A stretch of 64,000 nucleotides of DNA from Chondrus crispus. Its lineage: Eukaryota; Rhodophyta; Florideophyceae; Gigartinales; Gigartinaceae. Location of the stretch: assembly GCF_000350225.1 (NCBI RefSeq), contig NW_005179161.1, positions 13,576 through 77,575 on the forward strand. The letters are read 5' to 3'. A program made the position numbers and the translations under genes. Of the stretch, positions 31,095 through 42,051 are shown piece by piece; within the stretch, counting starts at the first letter, position 1; each line of letters opens with the position of its first letter. The notes beneath the pieces were generated by a model. That model was not told where the DNA came from and ran no database searches. It was given only the letters and a program-made list of their open reading frames with translations.

Positions 31095-33870
31095 TCTTAG
31101 TATGTCCAGCGCCTTCCTCCTTTAGCGCTGACGCCCCTGTGCGTGGTCAGCGCGAGTGCGCGCGGCGCGCGCCGGTGCTAGATCCTAGAAACCGTCCTCA
31201 TGCCGTAGGGCGTCTTGATGTACGCCATGTCGCTCTAAGGGAGCGAAGTGACTTGTAGCGCTGAACGGACGGCGCGCAGCGGGTTGCACGTTGCACCGGC
31301 CCGCACGCGCGCGACAGCCCCTCGACAGTAATCGAAATTGCCAAAAAATCGTCCAAAATTAATTTTCCCGCGAAAATCATTTTTTCAAAAAATCACCGCA
31401 CAGTCCATGATGTCAATGCGGACGTTGTCATCGTGCCCAGCTCGGGGAAGACGCGCTTCGTGTGACCTCCTCCCGTTATTCTCAGTCCGTCGCGCTCTGA
31501 ACCCCCCTTCCGGCGGAGGAGGGATGTCCATCACACCCGCGTCCCACGAGTATCCGTATATACAGACGCCCATTTCTGGTCCGCACCGGATGCAGTTGTG
31601 TTCATACACCTTCACATTTCTGGAACCCGCGTCAGCGGCAGCGTCGCCACTATCACGATTCGGGGGCGTCCGTTTGTCGATCAAGTCACGCGAGGCGACC
31701 TTGGTGCCGGAAGCGAAGCCAACGGGAAGGGTCCCGCAGTTTTTTTTCGACTGGCGCGCCACGACATCTCCCCAACTCTTTAGCACAGGGGCGTGTCGTC
31801 TTCTATGGATTTGGCAAAGCGTCCAACGTGACAGGCCCCTATTGACGCCCCCTCTGGCGTGTGCGTTCGTAATTCCTTCTCGAAAGACGTTCTCAGTGAG
31901 CAGCGCGCGCCTTCTATTCCTGCCTCCTTCGCAGCTTCTCGCTTCTCCCTACGTCCGGTGGCCGGCGGTATGACCGAGGTGCTCAGCCGGTTGCTCTACT
32001 ACGTTCACCGCGGGCGACCTGTGACGTCGTTGAGGATGACTAGCTCATTCCCCTTGCCCACGCGTCGTGGTTCAGGACAGAGTATGCACCCCGTCGCGTG
32101 CAAACACACATTTCTAGGAATCCTCTTGACCTTGCGTGGCTTGCTCGGGTGCCGACGTTCGGTTTCTATACCCGGGCTAGTTTTCGACAGACGAGCTGTG
32201 GGGCAGAAGCAGAGTACACTGACCCCCCGTCGGCACGCCTGTTGGAAGATGAGAGGGCGGCTGAGCCCGTTCGTTTTATGCATTCCCGCGCCGGTCGGGA
32301 CACTGCACTTGCCCATACGTGTGTATACGTCTTCTTTTTTCCGGGTCGTCCGTCATGCCGAGGATCGCGGACGGCGGGGAAACTGTCCTTGTTTGTTTTA
32401 GCGCCTTTCGAAGAAGGACCCGTGACGTCGCCTTCCGGATGCACACGCTATGCGACCCGGCGTACCGGAGCAAATTTCCCCTTCTTGCCCGATCGCCATA
32501 AGAGGGGCGGCACAAGGACGTCCGGCAAATGACCATTCTCCTTCCTCCGGACCACTGTAGCGGGTACGTCGGCGTCACCTGATTCCGCGTCACCCCATTG
32601 CGGTTTATCTAATTGCGACGGAACACATTCTGAAACTCAACAAGGCAGTGGTACTTCAGTGTCGCTGGCGGCGTGATGCAGTGGTAGACGACTCTGCGCC
32701 CGTGAGGCCGACTGCCCTCCGAGTACGGGGGTAGGAACCTCGTTTCAGTGAATCACCACATCGACTTCCGGGCAACCGTGCGCCTCTCTGCGATTTGGGT
32801 TTCAGAGGAACTGAAAGAGGGGGAGCCAGGTGTCGCCGACCGGACGGTTATCCTTCCTCTCCCATAGTTTGCAAATCGTCGGAAAAATTTCGTTGGCAGC
32901 GGTACGGTCATCGGGGAGCGCCAGTGGCAAGGCTGGTAGTTTGCAGCTCATCTCTCGTGCGGGACTTACTCGTGACTGATTGCTCGTTCGCTTTCGCTCG
33001 TTGAGCCAATTCGGGGCGCAAGGTGGGTCGGTACTGTGTACGCGAGAGCCGCGCGACGCCGCGCGACCGACGGATCCCGGGCTCGTCCTCTGGGGCACTC
33101 GTTGATCTCCTGCGTTGGCGTCTCTCGCCCCCGCTCAACTCCGCGGGGGGGGCTCGCTCTGCCTCTTCCCGGTTCGTGAACGGGGGTGTGCTCTTGATCA
33201 GGACTCGATGCGTTACACGCACTACGTCGTGTTGGTCCGCCGCCCATTGCTTCTTGCATGCACCACCTGTACCGTATGCAATGCCCGTGTTATCCGCCGT
33301 CCCGTGTAATTTTCCACCGTTAATTTTCCATATTTTTAGGGGGACAGCGGCGGTTTGGTGGCGTCGTCGGCCTCCCAGGCCTGAGCAGACAGCTGCCCTT
33401 CGATTTCCAATTGGCTCTCGGATCTTATTTTTGTTTTTCGCTGCCTATGCGTGCACGCACAAAACGAGCCCCGTACATTCGCTCCTCACCTCAGGGGTGG
33501 GACGGTCTGCGTGAGTCCTTTTCATCACGCGTTCGGGTAGCTCCCTCTCATTCGGCTTTCCGCTCTGCCTCTCTTGCCCACGGGATACTGTACTCGCGAG
33601 CACCCGTGTGAGTCCGTCGCGTTTTTCCGGGAGTCATGGCCTCCTTTCTTTCACTCGGCGTTCCAGGGCTACTGTTCGTAACACAGTACGACCTGTTTTG
33701 ATACCCGCCTCCTGTCGGCGAGGGCTGGTTGCAACGCGTGGGCTAACGTTGTCCATGCGTCGTTTTGACTTATCACGACTTTCCGAGGTTTATCGGCAAC
33801 TATCGTCGTGTCCTTACGTACGTACTCCGCGCTCTCGAAGCATGGGGACATAATTTATCTGAACGGAACG
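31095..33870 (-). other. Element A long 3' noncoding region, pol-proximal part
   Basis: About 2.8 kb between element C and the end of A's pol. Overlapping open frames occur on both strands (up to 180 codons at 31859-32401) without recognisable domains, as expected for GC-richer noncoding sequence. With 21537-22403 it forms about 3.6 kb of A beyond its last gene. Confidence 0.5.
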
Positions 33871-33908
33871 GTCGGGCCCCCCCTTAAGAGTGGACGTCCG
33901 CGTTCACG
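33871..33908 (-). repeat. Second polypurine-like tract of element A, next to the pol stop
   Basis: On the minus strand, GAACGCGGACGT, then CTCTTAA and a run of seven G. It closely repeats GAACGCAGACGT...CGCTTAA plus G-run beside the 3' LTR at 21520-21551. It overlaps the chromodomain stop codon (TAA, 33884-33886). A duplicated or internal purine tract is the simplest reading. Confidence 0.5.
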
Positions 33909-34155
33909 TCGGGGTTGAGGTCCCTCCCTGTGCGTCTGCGAAGACGCAGCGCATATCGAGACACCAATTCTTCGGGAGTGTGGGTGCGAGCTGTCCAAGT
34001 GGGTTGGTCGTAGTCCGCCCACTTGATGAGGAACTCCGTCGTTCCGTCTTCCATCTCTCGATGCTTGAGTAATTTCTCAATGGCGTACTGTGTTCCCTCC
34101 CTGACCTTGTCGGCAAGGTCACGCGGGGTCGTCGTGCTGACCCGTGGTGCGTCCC
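33884..34155 (-). pseudogene. Element A chromodomain (pol C-terminus)
   Basis: In a frame shifted from the integrase, Y.IEKLLKHREM..GTTEFLIKWADY..PTW ends with EELVSRYALRLRRR and a TAA at 33884. This is a standard chromodomain pattern, defining A as a chromovirus. Such domains bind histone marks and steer integration. Confidence 0.75.
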
Positions 34156-35340
34156 TCAGCAGGGCGCGTACACGCAGCGGTCTGCGGACACCAACTCGGC
34201 GACATCATCACGGTCGATTGTGATGGTACGACGATCGTTGGCGAGGACGCGGTACGGCCCCACGGCGGGCGAGGCGAGCTTGTTCGACGTCTTGCCCCCG
34301 TCGGTGGGGTTCAGGTAGACGAAGTTACCTGGCTCGAGACGTGTGTTGATCGTTCTAACGCGCTTATCGAAGTTGCGTTTGTAACGGGCTTGCGTGCGTC
34401 GCAAGCTCCCGTAGGCCTTCTGGATGGTCGCGTCCAGGGTCTTCAGGAACTCCGCACGATCCGTTCCCTTATCGGCAGGGGGCGCGTCCCCGCCGGTTCT
34501 TCGAAGAGAAAACTCCGGCGGGGGCAGACTGAGCATGAGCTCAAACGGAGTCGTTCGTGTGGTTCGGTGTACGTGAGAGTTATATGCGTACGTTAACGGT
34601 CCCACGTAGACGTCCCAGTCGTCTTGATGCTCGTTCACGTAATTGCGGAGCATCGAAGCAATCGTTCGGTTATAGCGTCCCACCTGCCCGTTCGTCTGAG
34701 GGTGGTACGCCGACGTATAAAGGTTCGTAATTCCATGCACTCGGCATGTGCTTTTGAAGAACTTCGGGTTGAACTGCGGTCCGTTATCCGACAGTAGAGA
34801 GCGTGGGACGCCGTACTTAAAGACCCACGCTTCGCAAAACGCCACTGCGACGGTGTAGGCCGTTACCGTTTGCAGTGCGACGACCTGCGTTAACTTCGTA
34901 AAGCGGTCGGTGATTACCAGGAGGAATCGTTTCCCTGCCTTTGTCTTTGGGAGCGGCCTCAGTATATCGATCGCGAGACTCTCCAACGGCCGCGTCGCCG
35001 GAAACAATCTGAATCGGTTTAGGTGTTTCCGAAGCTTGACGCGATTCATCGCACAGGTTCGACCACCTCGTACGGTCGACGCGACGGCCGCGGCCAAGTG
35101 TGAGCAGTAGTACTCGCGACGGAACGCGTAGTACATGCGGTTCTGCCCCGGATGCCCGGCGATGGCCGGGTTATGGCAGAGCCGCAGCAACCGGGCGCGT
35201 AGAGTCCGAGGGACCACCACCTGTACGACATCAGGGTCGAAGCGGTGTCTCCGTTTGAGCACCCCTTGGTGGTCCTCGAAGAACGCAGAGTCCCGGGACT
35301 CTGACTGTCGTGCCAATACCGTTTGGCAGAAGTCATCCAC
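34156..35340 (-). pseudogene. Element A integrase
   Basis: 394 codons: a degenerate HHCC zinc domain (CHNPAIAGHPG... and RTCAMN, with one Cys apparently missing) and an rve core with LAIDIL (D1) and LSDNGPQF (D2). The third catalytic residue is lost: the GQVERFNRT motif reads GQVGRYNRT, Gly in place of Glu. The C-terminal GPYRVL domain follows. The protein would be catalytically dead, consistent with an old copy. Confidence 0.85.
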
Positions 35341-35961
35341 GCGTTGTTCTTCGGCTATCTCCTCTATCGTAACAGGGGCCGGCAGGTCGTCCTGCGGGGG
35401 GGGGCGACCTGGGAACCCGACGCATCGACTTCGAATTCTTGGGCGCGATCGAGGTCCACGGCGTCGAACTCCTCGTTCTCTGACCAGAAGGCGTCGGGTT
35501 CTTCTAGAGCGGGGCTTCGTCGTCGCCCCTCGGCTCGTCGCGCGCTCGGGCGCGCAAATTCCTTCGGGATTTCGTTCGGTTCCTTGTCGTCACGAAGACG
35601 TGTTCGGCCTCGTGGTCGCAGCTCGCAGTGCATACCTGGTCCGCCAGCTCATCCGAGACATCACGAACGGTCGTGCCCGTGTCGTAGGTGGGGATGTCGT
35701 CGTCCACCTGGACAACCGGGCGATGGTCGTCGGCGACCCTCGGTGATACGAGGCGTGACAGGGCGTCGGGGACTTGGCGCACGCGCCCGGGGCGGTACTG
35801 AATGGTGAAATCGTATTAAGCCAGACACAGCCGCCACCGGGTGAGTCTTCCGGAGCTCTCGGTCAGGGACATGAGCCACCTCAGCGCGTCGTGATCCGTT
35901 CGGACGGTGAACTTCGTGCCCTCGACGTACGGGCGTAGTGTGCGGACGGCCCAAACTACAG
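35341..35961 (-). pseudogene. Element A RNase H C-terminal half and linker
   Basis: Directly beyond the insertion point of element B, the minus strand reads VVWAVRTLRPY...KFTVRTDHDALRWLM...RLTRWR, the second half of the gypsy RNase H. It continues in shifted frames to VPDALSRL and an acidic linker before the integrase. It joins 49965-50577 across element B; the duplicated TACAG is at 35957-35961. Confidence 0.8.
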
Positions 35962-37060
35962 TGTAGTGCAATGTGCCTGTCAGGCCGGAACCAGGGTCCA
36001 ACGGTCCAGCGACAACACAACCAACAAACAACAACCAACAAGAGTTGCCGACGGCACAGCCCTACGGAGTGTCCGATTCTCCCTTTCCCTTTAAGTGGGT
36101 TTGCGGCCCACAGTAGCTCAAGTCCCTGACAGGGGGGGCAAAAGGAAGAGGCCCGCCCCGGGACGGATGGTGGTAGAGTCTTGTACAGGCAGTTGCTCGG
36201 CGAGTTCGGGGCGGTAATTAGGAAGTCGGGCCCGATGGGTCGTAAATCCAATGCTTGCGAAGCGCCTGTTACACCTTATGCCCTTGATAAGGTCTTCGAC
36301 GGGGGCGTCGCAACGCAGACCGACGGGAATGAGCAAACACGTAGCAGCGCTACACCTCCGTACTGCCCGATGGCAAGGTACCGACACCGGAACGGTCGCA
36401 ACCGGTATCCGATGGAACCAACACTGTCCTGTATACACAACAGGACCTTCGAGGGAAACGTCGTTGCAACAGCCTCCGTCGGTGAACGTAAACAAGTAGC
36501 AGCGCTACACCCACGTGTCGCCCGATGGCAAAGACACCTACACCGGTCCGGTCGCAACCAAAGCCGATGGCACCAACAACAAACAAAAGAACCAACACAA
36601 GAGCCCGATGACTCAAGTCTACACAATGCCGATCGCAATCAGGCACTGTGGAACCAACACAAGATAAGGGAATAGAAATAGAGATAGAAATAGAAAAGGA
36701 TAGGGGAAATAAAGGAAAAAGGAATGGGACCCCCGAGCGCTGAAGGATGCCGTAGGCTTAGGTAAAAGGGAGCGTCTTGGTAGAGACGGACTTCGACCAA
36801 GGCGACATTCAACTCCGGCAACTCGGGTTACCTTTACTGACTTGGTCGTCAGAGGGTTAAGGTATATATCGCCCCGCCGGAGCCACTACAGTAGCTCTCG
36901 GCGCTAGATCCTAGATCTAAGCTAATGTTAAATAACTAATATGCAACTAATTAAAATTAATAATTAAAATAATAAAGTGAAATGATTTCCACTTTTGCTT
37001 GTCATACCCCATCATTTCCATTTCTTTTCACCCCCCTGTGCAGCCGCTTATTGCACTACA
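35962..37060 (-). repeat. Element B 3' LTR (1099 bp)
   Basis: Nearly identical to 48861-49959. It has 11-bp inverted ends TGTAGTGCAAT/ATTGCACTACA. On the minus strand a TATA-like GATATATACC (about 36862-36873) lies roughly 190 bases into the LTR and is a candidate core promoter. Confidence 0.93.
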
Positions 37061-37075
37061 TATCCCCCTTCTGAG
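37061..37075 (-). other. Element B polypurine tract
   Basis: The minus strand reads CAGAAGGGGGATA immediately before the LTR start TGTAGTG, the position expected for plus-strand priming. Confidence 0.6.
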
Positions 37076-40000
37076 CGCCCTTGCGCTACGCAACACCAAC
37101 TTAAGCTTTCCTGGTTCTCCTAACTCGCACTTCCCTCGTGCATCACGCCTCCGACTGACTGTTGTCTTGTGCCGTCTCTTCTGTCTCTTCCACTTCCTTT
37201 ACGCGAATCCGTCGCGGTGTGTGTAAGCAAGGGCAAGACGATAACCCCTCTCCATATGTCCTCGATTGATCCTCCTGTCAATCACGAGTGGGGTCCGCCC
37301 AATCCACAGGCGGGCTAAGGCCCTGCTCCAAACTCCGACGAAGTGTGCTTTCCATATAAGCCCTGTGCGTCCCGGGGTCTTCCTTCTGTGCCCCAGCTAC
37401 CTCGCCTTGTCAGCATGTCCGATCCGGCTTTCCATCCGGGCTTCAATCCTCATTCCTCTATCCACCGATATCCCTCGCTGGATAAATTCCAAGATAAACC
37501 TATGCGTCAAAACCTTTGCCCTCTTCGCTGCAGCCGTGCGGTTCTCCTGCGGAGGCTCGCCTTAGTCGATAGTTCGGTGTCCAGGTATCTCTTAGCAACA
37601 CGGACATCTCCGGAGTGCCGATCCTCGTGAAGCGGGCCTATTCTCTCGGCCTTCCGTCCCATCCTCCCCTTGCCTTGCGGTCAACTCTGTGGCTTCCTCT
37701 GTACGATCTCCGCCTCTGGCCACGCGTTCCGACGCGTTCCGACGAATCGTCAAAGCTCTCAGTTCCGTCCATCCACCTGCCGTCAAAACCGACTTATTCG
37801 AGAGCAGACGACAATGTCGCTCCTCATCACCTTCCAAAATTCGCGGACCGCGTACACATATTTTGAAACGCTCCCTTTTCCTTTTCATTTTTTTCTTCTG
37901 CGTCCCATCACCGTGGTCGAATCCCCTGTTACCTTCTCCATTCTCTTTTCGTCGTGCGCCCCCGTCAACGCGGTCGCACCTCCTTATTGCCAGTTCCCTC
38001 CTCTTTTCCTTCTCTTTTCTTCGTTACTGTCTCCCTCCTCTTATCCATTTTTCGTGCGTCTCTGCCACTGCAGTTGCACACCCCCTTTTACCTTCTCTTT
38101 TCCTTTTCTAATCCACGAGACCGCCGGCTGGGGAGTCATGCCCTCTTCTTTTTTTCATTGATCGGCCCACGGACCTCTCACTGCCTTCCAAAATGCCCCG
38201 ATCTTTCTTAGCCTTCAGGCTTTCCCGATGTCTATTTTCACGCCTCTACGAGACAATATACCAGCTCTCCAACACGTGATTACCTCTTCTGCGGTTCTCG
38301 GATTGTCTAATGATCCCGATCAATTCTTGTCCTGACGTCATCGACGTCTATACAAAGTCATCAGGTACAATCTCCTCCTCCTTATTTTTATGCCTGCGCC
38401 CCGCCGACGGCGGTTGCATCTTCCCTTAATCCCTCACTCCTTCTCTTTTCCCGTTCATCAGTTTTCCGTGATACAGTGTGTCGCTGCGTTTGTTCCGCAC
38501 CTCCTTGCCAACCTGTCCTACAGGTTCCTCAACGGGGATGATTTTGTGAGAGTCGACTCCGCGTGTCGACTCGATCCTTTTTAGCACGCGTACGGGTACT
38601 TGTCCAGGTAGCCACGCATCAAAAATAAACGAAAAGGCTATGTGTGTTACGATCGTCGGCGGGACTGACCTCAGCTGTTCTCCTTCGTACGTCGCTGTCG
38701 TCGAGGATCGGGTTCATATCGTCACTGCCAAGGGGATGAGCATAACGCTTCCCTGTCTCCGAAGTGCCGCGCATGATCGTAAAAGTGTACTTGCCCAGTG
38801 GGCATGGCGTCAACATTGCCTCCCTCAACTACGCATCGTCCGCGTCAATGTAAGAAGGACCCTTCGACGTCCCAAAATTCATCCCTCGACAAATGTGCCT
38901 TCAATCCCTCGTAGGACGACAGCCTCACGCGGCACAGTCATTCTGACAATGCTTTGCTTTCCTTGGCTCGATGAGCAATTTGCTTGTAATTTGCGTTGCA
39001 ACTTTGAGATAGGGCGCGCTCCGGCTGTGGACGGGTGAACACGAATGGGCGGACCTGTTACGGTGGTGGTGTTTGTCCGTACGGCGTAACTCATCATCGG
39101 TGTGCAACCCTCGTGACGTGGTAATCGTCAACCGTGAGCAAAATTTTCCTTCCCTCGCATGATAGTCCTGGAACACGAGTACGTTGAAATTTTTCCAAAG
39201 GAAAGCCGGAGGTTTCCCTTACGTCAAAGATCCTACAAAAGTTAGAAAAATTACGACAACGTCCCATACGACAAATGTCGCTCATTCTCCTTTGTCGGTG
39301 CGATCATGCACCCATAGCCAACCTCGACGCGAGAATCGAGCAAGGGTCTGGTCCTTCAATCCCTTCGTGAATGCGTCGACTCCTCAGCGTTACAGTGTAC
39401 GAGTTAGAGATACCAACCGCACTGGGTCGCAACGGACGTAGATGCCGAGGCTCGCGGCGCTACTGTCCGGATCGTATAAACTGGCTAACCAGCCGTGCCC
39501 CCTCTCTTCCCACTTTCTCTTCGTCCAGAATAGCGTCAGTACCATTGACTTTGTCTCCGTCTCGTACGAGAATTGATCCCCTTCTTCCTCGTTGACACGG
39601 TAGTTAGCATATTCCTCGTCGTGGCCTTCTCGCTCTACTCGTCGACAAATCGATGCGAGAACCTGTACTCCTTAACTACAACAAAAACAAAACAAAAGGA
39701 AAACAGAAAAGGCGTGTGCTTGCGAGAGCGACTTTTGTCCGAATGAAAGGGACAGTCGCCGCAGTTGCAGCACGTTGATGCACGCGTTTGACGGTTTCGC
39801 GCTAACTGCGGAGAAAATCGTCTCACCGCTGGCGATGCGTCGCCCTCACGATCGTGGTAGTAGTATGGTTGGCCGTCGCCGTGTGAGGTGGGACGTGACA
39901 CGTGGTTTGGGGAATATGACGGCTGCGGTGGACTATTGCGAGGTTCCCTCCTGGCTACCTTCGCTTTGGTCACACAAAGAAAATGTCTATCGGCGTCACC

Positions 40001-42051
40001 ACTCATATTGAGTCAATGCGAAACGGCGGTAGTGTTCTTGTTGGTAGTTGCGTCGTCGAGAACTCCTTGGCTTTGTCGAGGACGGGGGTGGGCTCGGTAG
40101 TGGTGAGCCCGTCTTCATGTTGAGGAACAACCGCGCTGCATCGCAACCAGTATTTTCTCTTACAACACCGTCGTCCCTCGGAACTAAAAACACGCATGCA
40201 CACGTTGCCACGTGTCTCCACACTTTGTCACAACAAAATCCATCTTCCGATCGCGCGTGTTAGCGGCAATATTCCACTGCGAAGTCAATGAGGCTTCCCG
40301 CCCCTCACCCATTCGCCTAAGCCGTACATCTTAGGTACCTCCTCGGTTCATGCAGTCGACACTCGGAACGGTCTCCAAGCCTGCGGATAGTGAGGCATTC
40401 TGACGATCCACACTTAGTCTTCCGCGACACAACTCCAATGATCCAACCGTTCTCCTGGCAACAACGATACCCCCGATCTCCTGCCGACGCCAAACGTTTC
40501 CAACAAGCTTTCCCTCTGATTTCTCTCTCCGGCATCATCTTCCCGGATTTAACCAAGCCTGGGCCATACGGGCACTTCGTGAGCATCTCCATCAACCCTA
40601 GTCTCGGGACAGCGGCCTTCGTCACAGCTAGAATTAATAATGAGGTTTCTGTTTTCGAAACCGATGTTGCCTGTTCTTCAACCCCCTTCTTGTATGCAGT
40701 CCCCATATTTTTGTGTGAGGGATCTACTGTGTTCACCTCCCTTCCCTCGTCAATCAGTAGGAGATCACCCTTTCGAAAGGCCTCGCCCCCCCGGTGGAGG
40801 TGACTCGCATGTAGAAACACGAACGGTGATACTGTGCGCGAATAGGACTTGCAGATCGCTTTTCACAATCCTTTCCTTTCCAGCTCATGGAGACCACCTG
40901 GAGCACGTCATGCTGTCAGCACTATGATCCGAGCATCTTCTTTCACTTAGGTTCTTTTTATTTCCCTCGCGTCTTCCCGGCGTGGTCTGGGGAGACGCCT
41001 CCATCCTCAAAACAAAATAAAACAAAGCAGAACAGAAACCTGAAAACGACAATAAGAAAGAAAGGGGGTCATCGTTGTAAACTGGTAAGTACGCCGTTCG
41101 TGAAATGCGTTCGCGGGTGTGTCGATCACAACCGTCTGACCAACAGGGTCGTCCCATTTGGACGGCATCCCCTCTGGCGATTTCTCAATCTCAAGTAGGC
41201 CTGGACATTGTCCCTGTTTGGGGATCCTCTCGTTTGTTAAACGTCCATCTCACGGCTTGTCGAGCCTGATCAACACATTCGAAGCGAGTTGACAAGGCCG
41301 GCGTTCGCTCTGATACCGCTCGCTCAATAGTTCGCTTTCGACACCCATTAAATTCTCAAATAAATTACGCTTCACGTGCGTGTGAACCACTGATCCCATT
41401 CGTAATTTCACGGGCATCCGGCGATTGTGCGTGTGTGTTCCAAATGTGTGTAGTGCCTCATCTCCTTCTGGCTTTATCTATGACGTAGGAACACCCGTCG
41501 TAGAGTCATGATCTCGTGCGTCTCTTAGCTCCTCCTCGGCCTTACCCTGAATGGGAGAATCCCGCGACGCGGGCGTCGACCGTAACCTTGTCAAAGGCGG
41601 AATTAATCTCGAAGATTATCGCCTCTTCAAAGTCCTCCTTGGACTCCTCACAGACTTGCTGACCGACCTCCGCGGTGCGGGGTCGTGTCCCTAACATCTC
41701 AAAAATAAAACGAAATAAAACAACACAAAAGCAATCACAAATAAAACAAAAACGAGACAGAATGGTTATGAAGGTAAGAGTGAAAGAAATGGAATACCCA
41801 GTCCATGTCCCCGTTCTTCCCGCGTTCTTTCTTCGCTTGGCACCCCGTTACGCGACTTCGGACCTGAGTATCTCATCACGACGTTAATCCTACTCGTGCG
41901 AGCGCTGCCTCTACTTGCGGGTGGCTATCTGAAGGTCCCTCACCTGGTTTGTTCCATCTCATCGTTCCCCTTTTCTTGACCCTCAGGTCGGCTCGCTCTG
42001 CGCAGTGCGGATTACCGCACTGACACTGACATGTGAAATTCATGGTTACCA
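37076..42051 (-). other. Element B 5-kb noncoding 3' region
   Basis: Between the integrase-chromodomain stop and the purine tract lies about 5 kb with strong strand asymmetry. T/C-rich blocks occur on plus (37870-38110), and A-rich runs such as AAAACAAAACAAAA occur near 39680, 41010 and 41700. Open frames (up to 167 codons) occur on both strands without recognisable domains. Element A has a corresponding region of about 3.6 kb. Its function is unknown. Confidence 0.6.

Noticed and set aside
32676-32750. tRNA-like sequence (GATGCAGTGGTAGACGACTC)
   Set aside because: A box A-like start is present, but there is no acceptable box B or cloverleaf.
31338-33514. Several 140-211-codon frames on both strands
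   Set aside because: They overlap each other in opposite directions, have no domains, and lie in the noncoding 3' region of element A.
35962-37060. Reading the two 1.1-kb repeats as independent solo LTRs
   Set aside because: The shared TACAG lies outside the left copy on its left and outside the right copy on its right, and a gag-pol with PBS and purine tract lies between them, so they are the LTR pair of one element.
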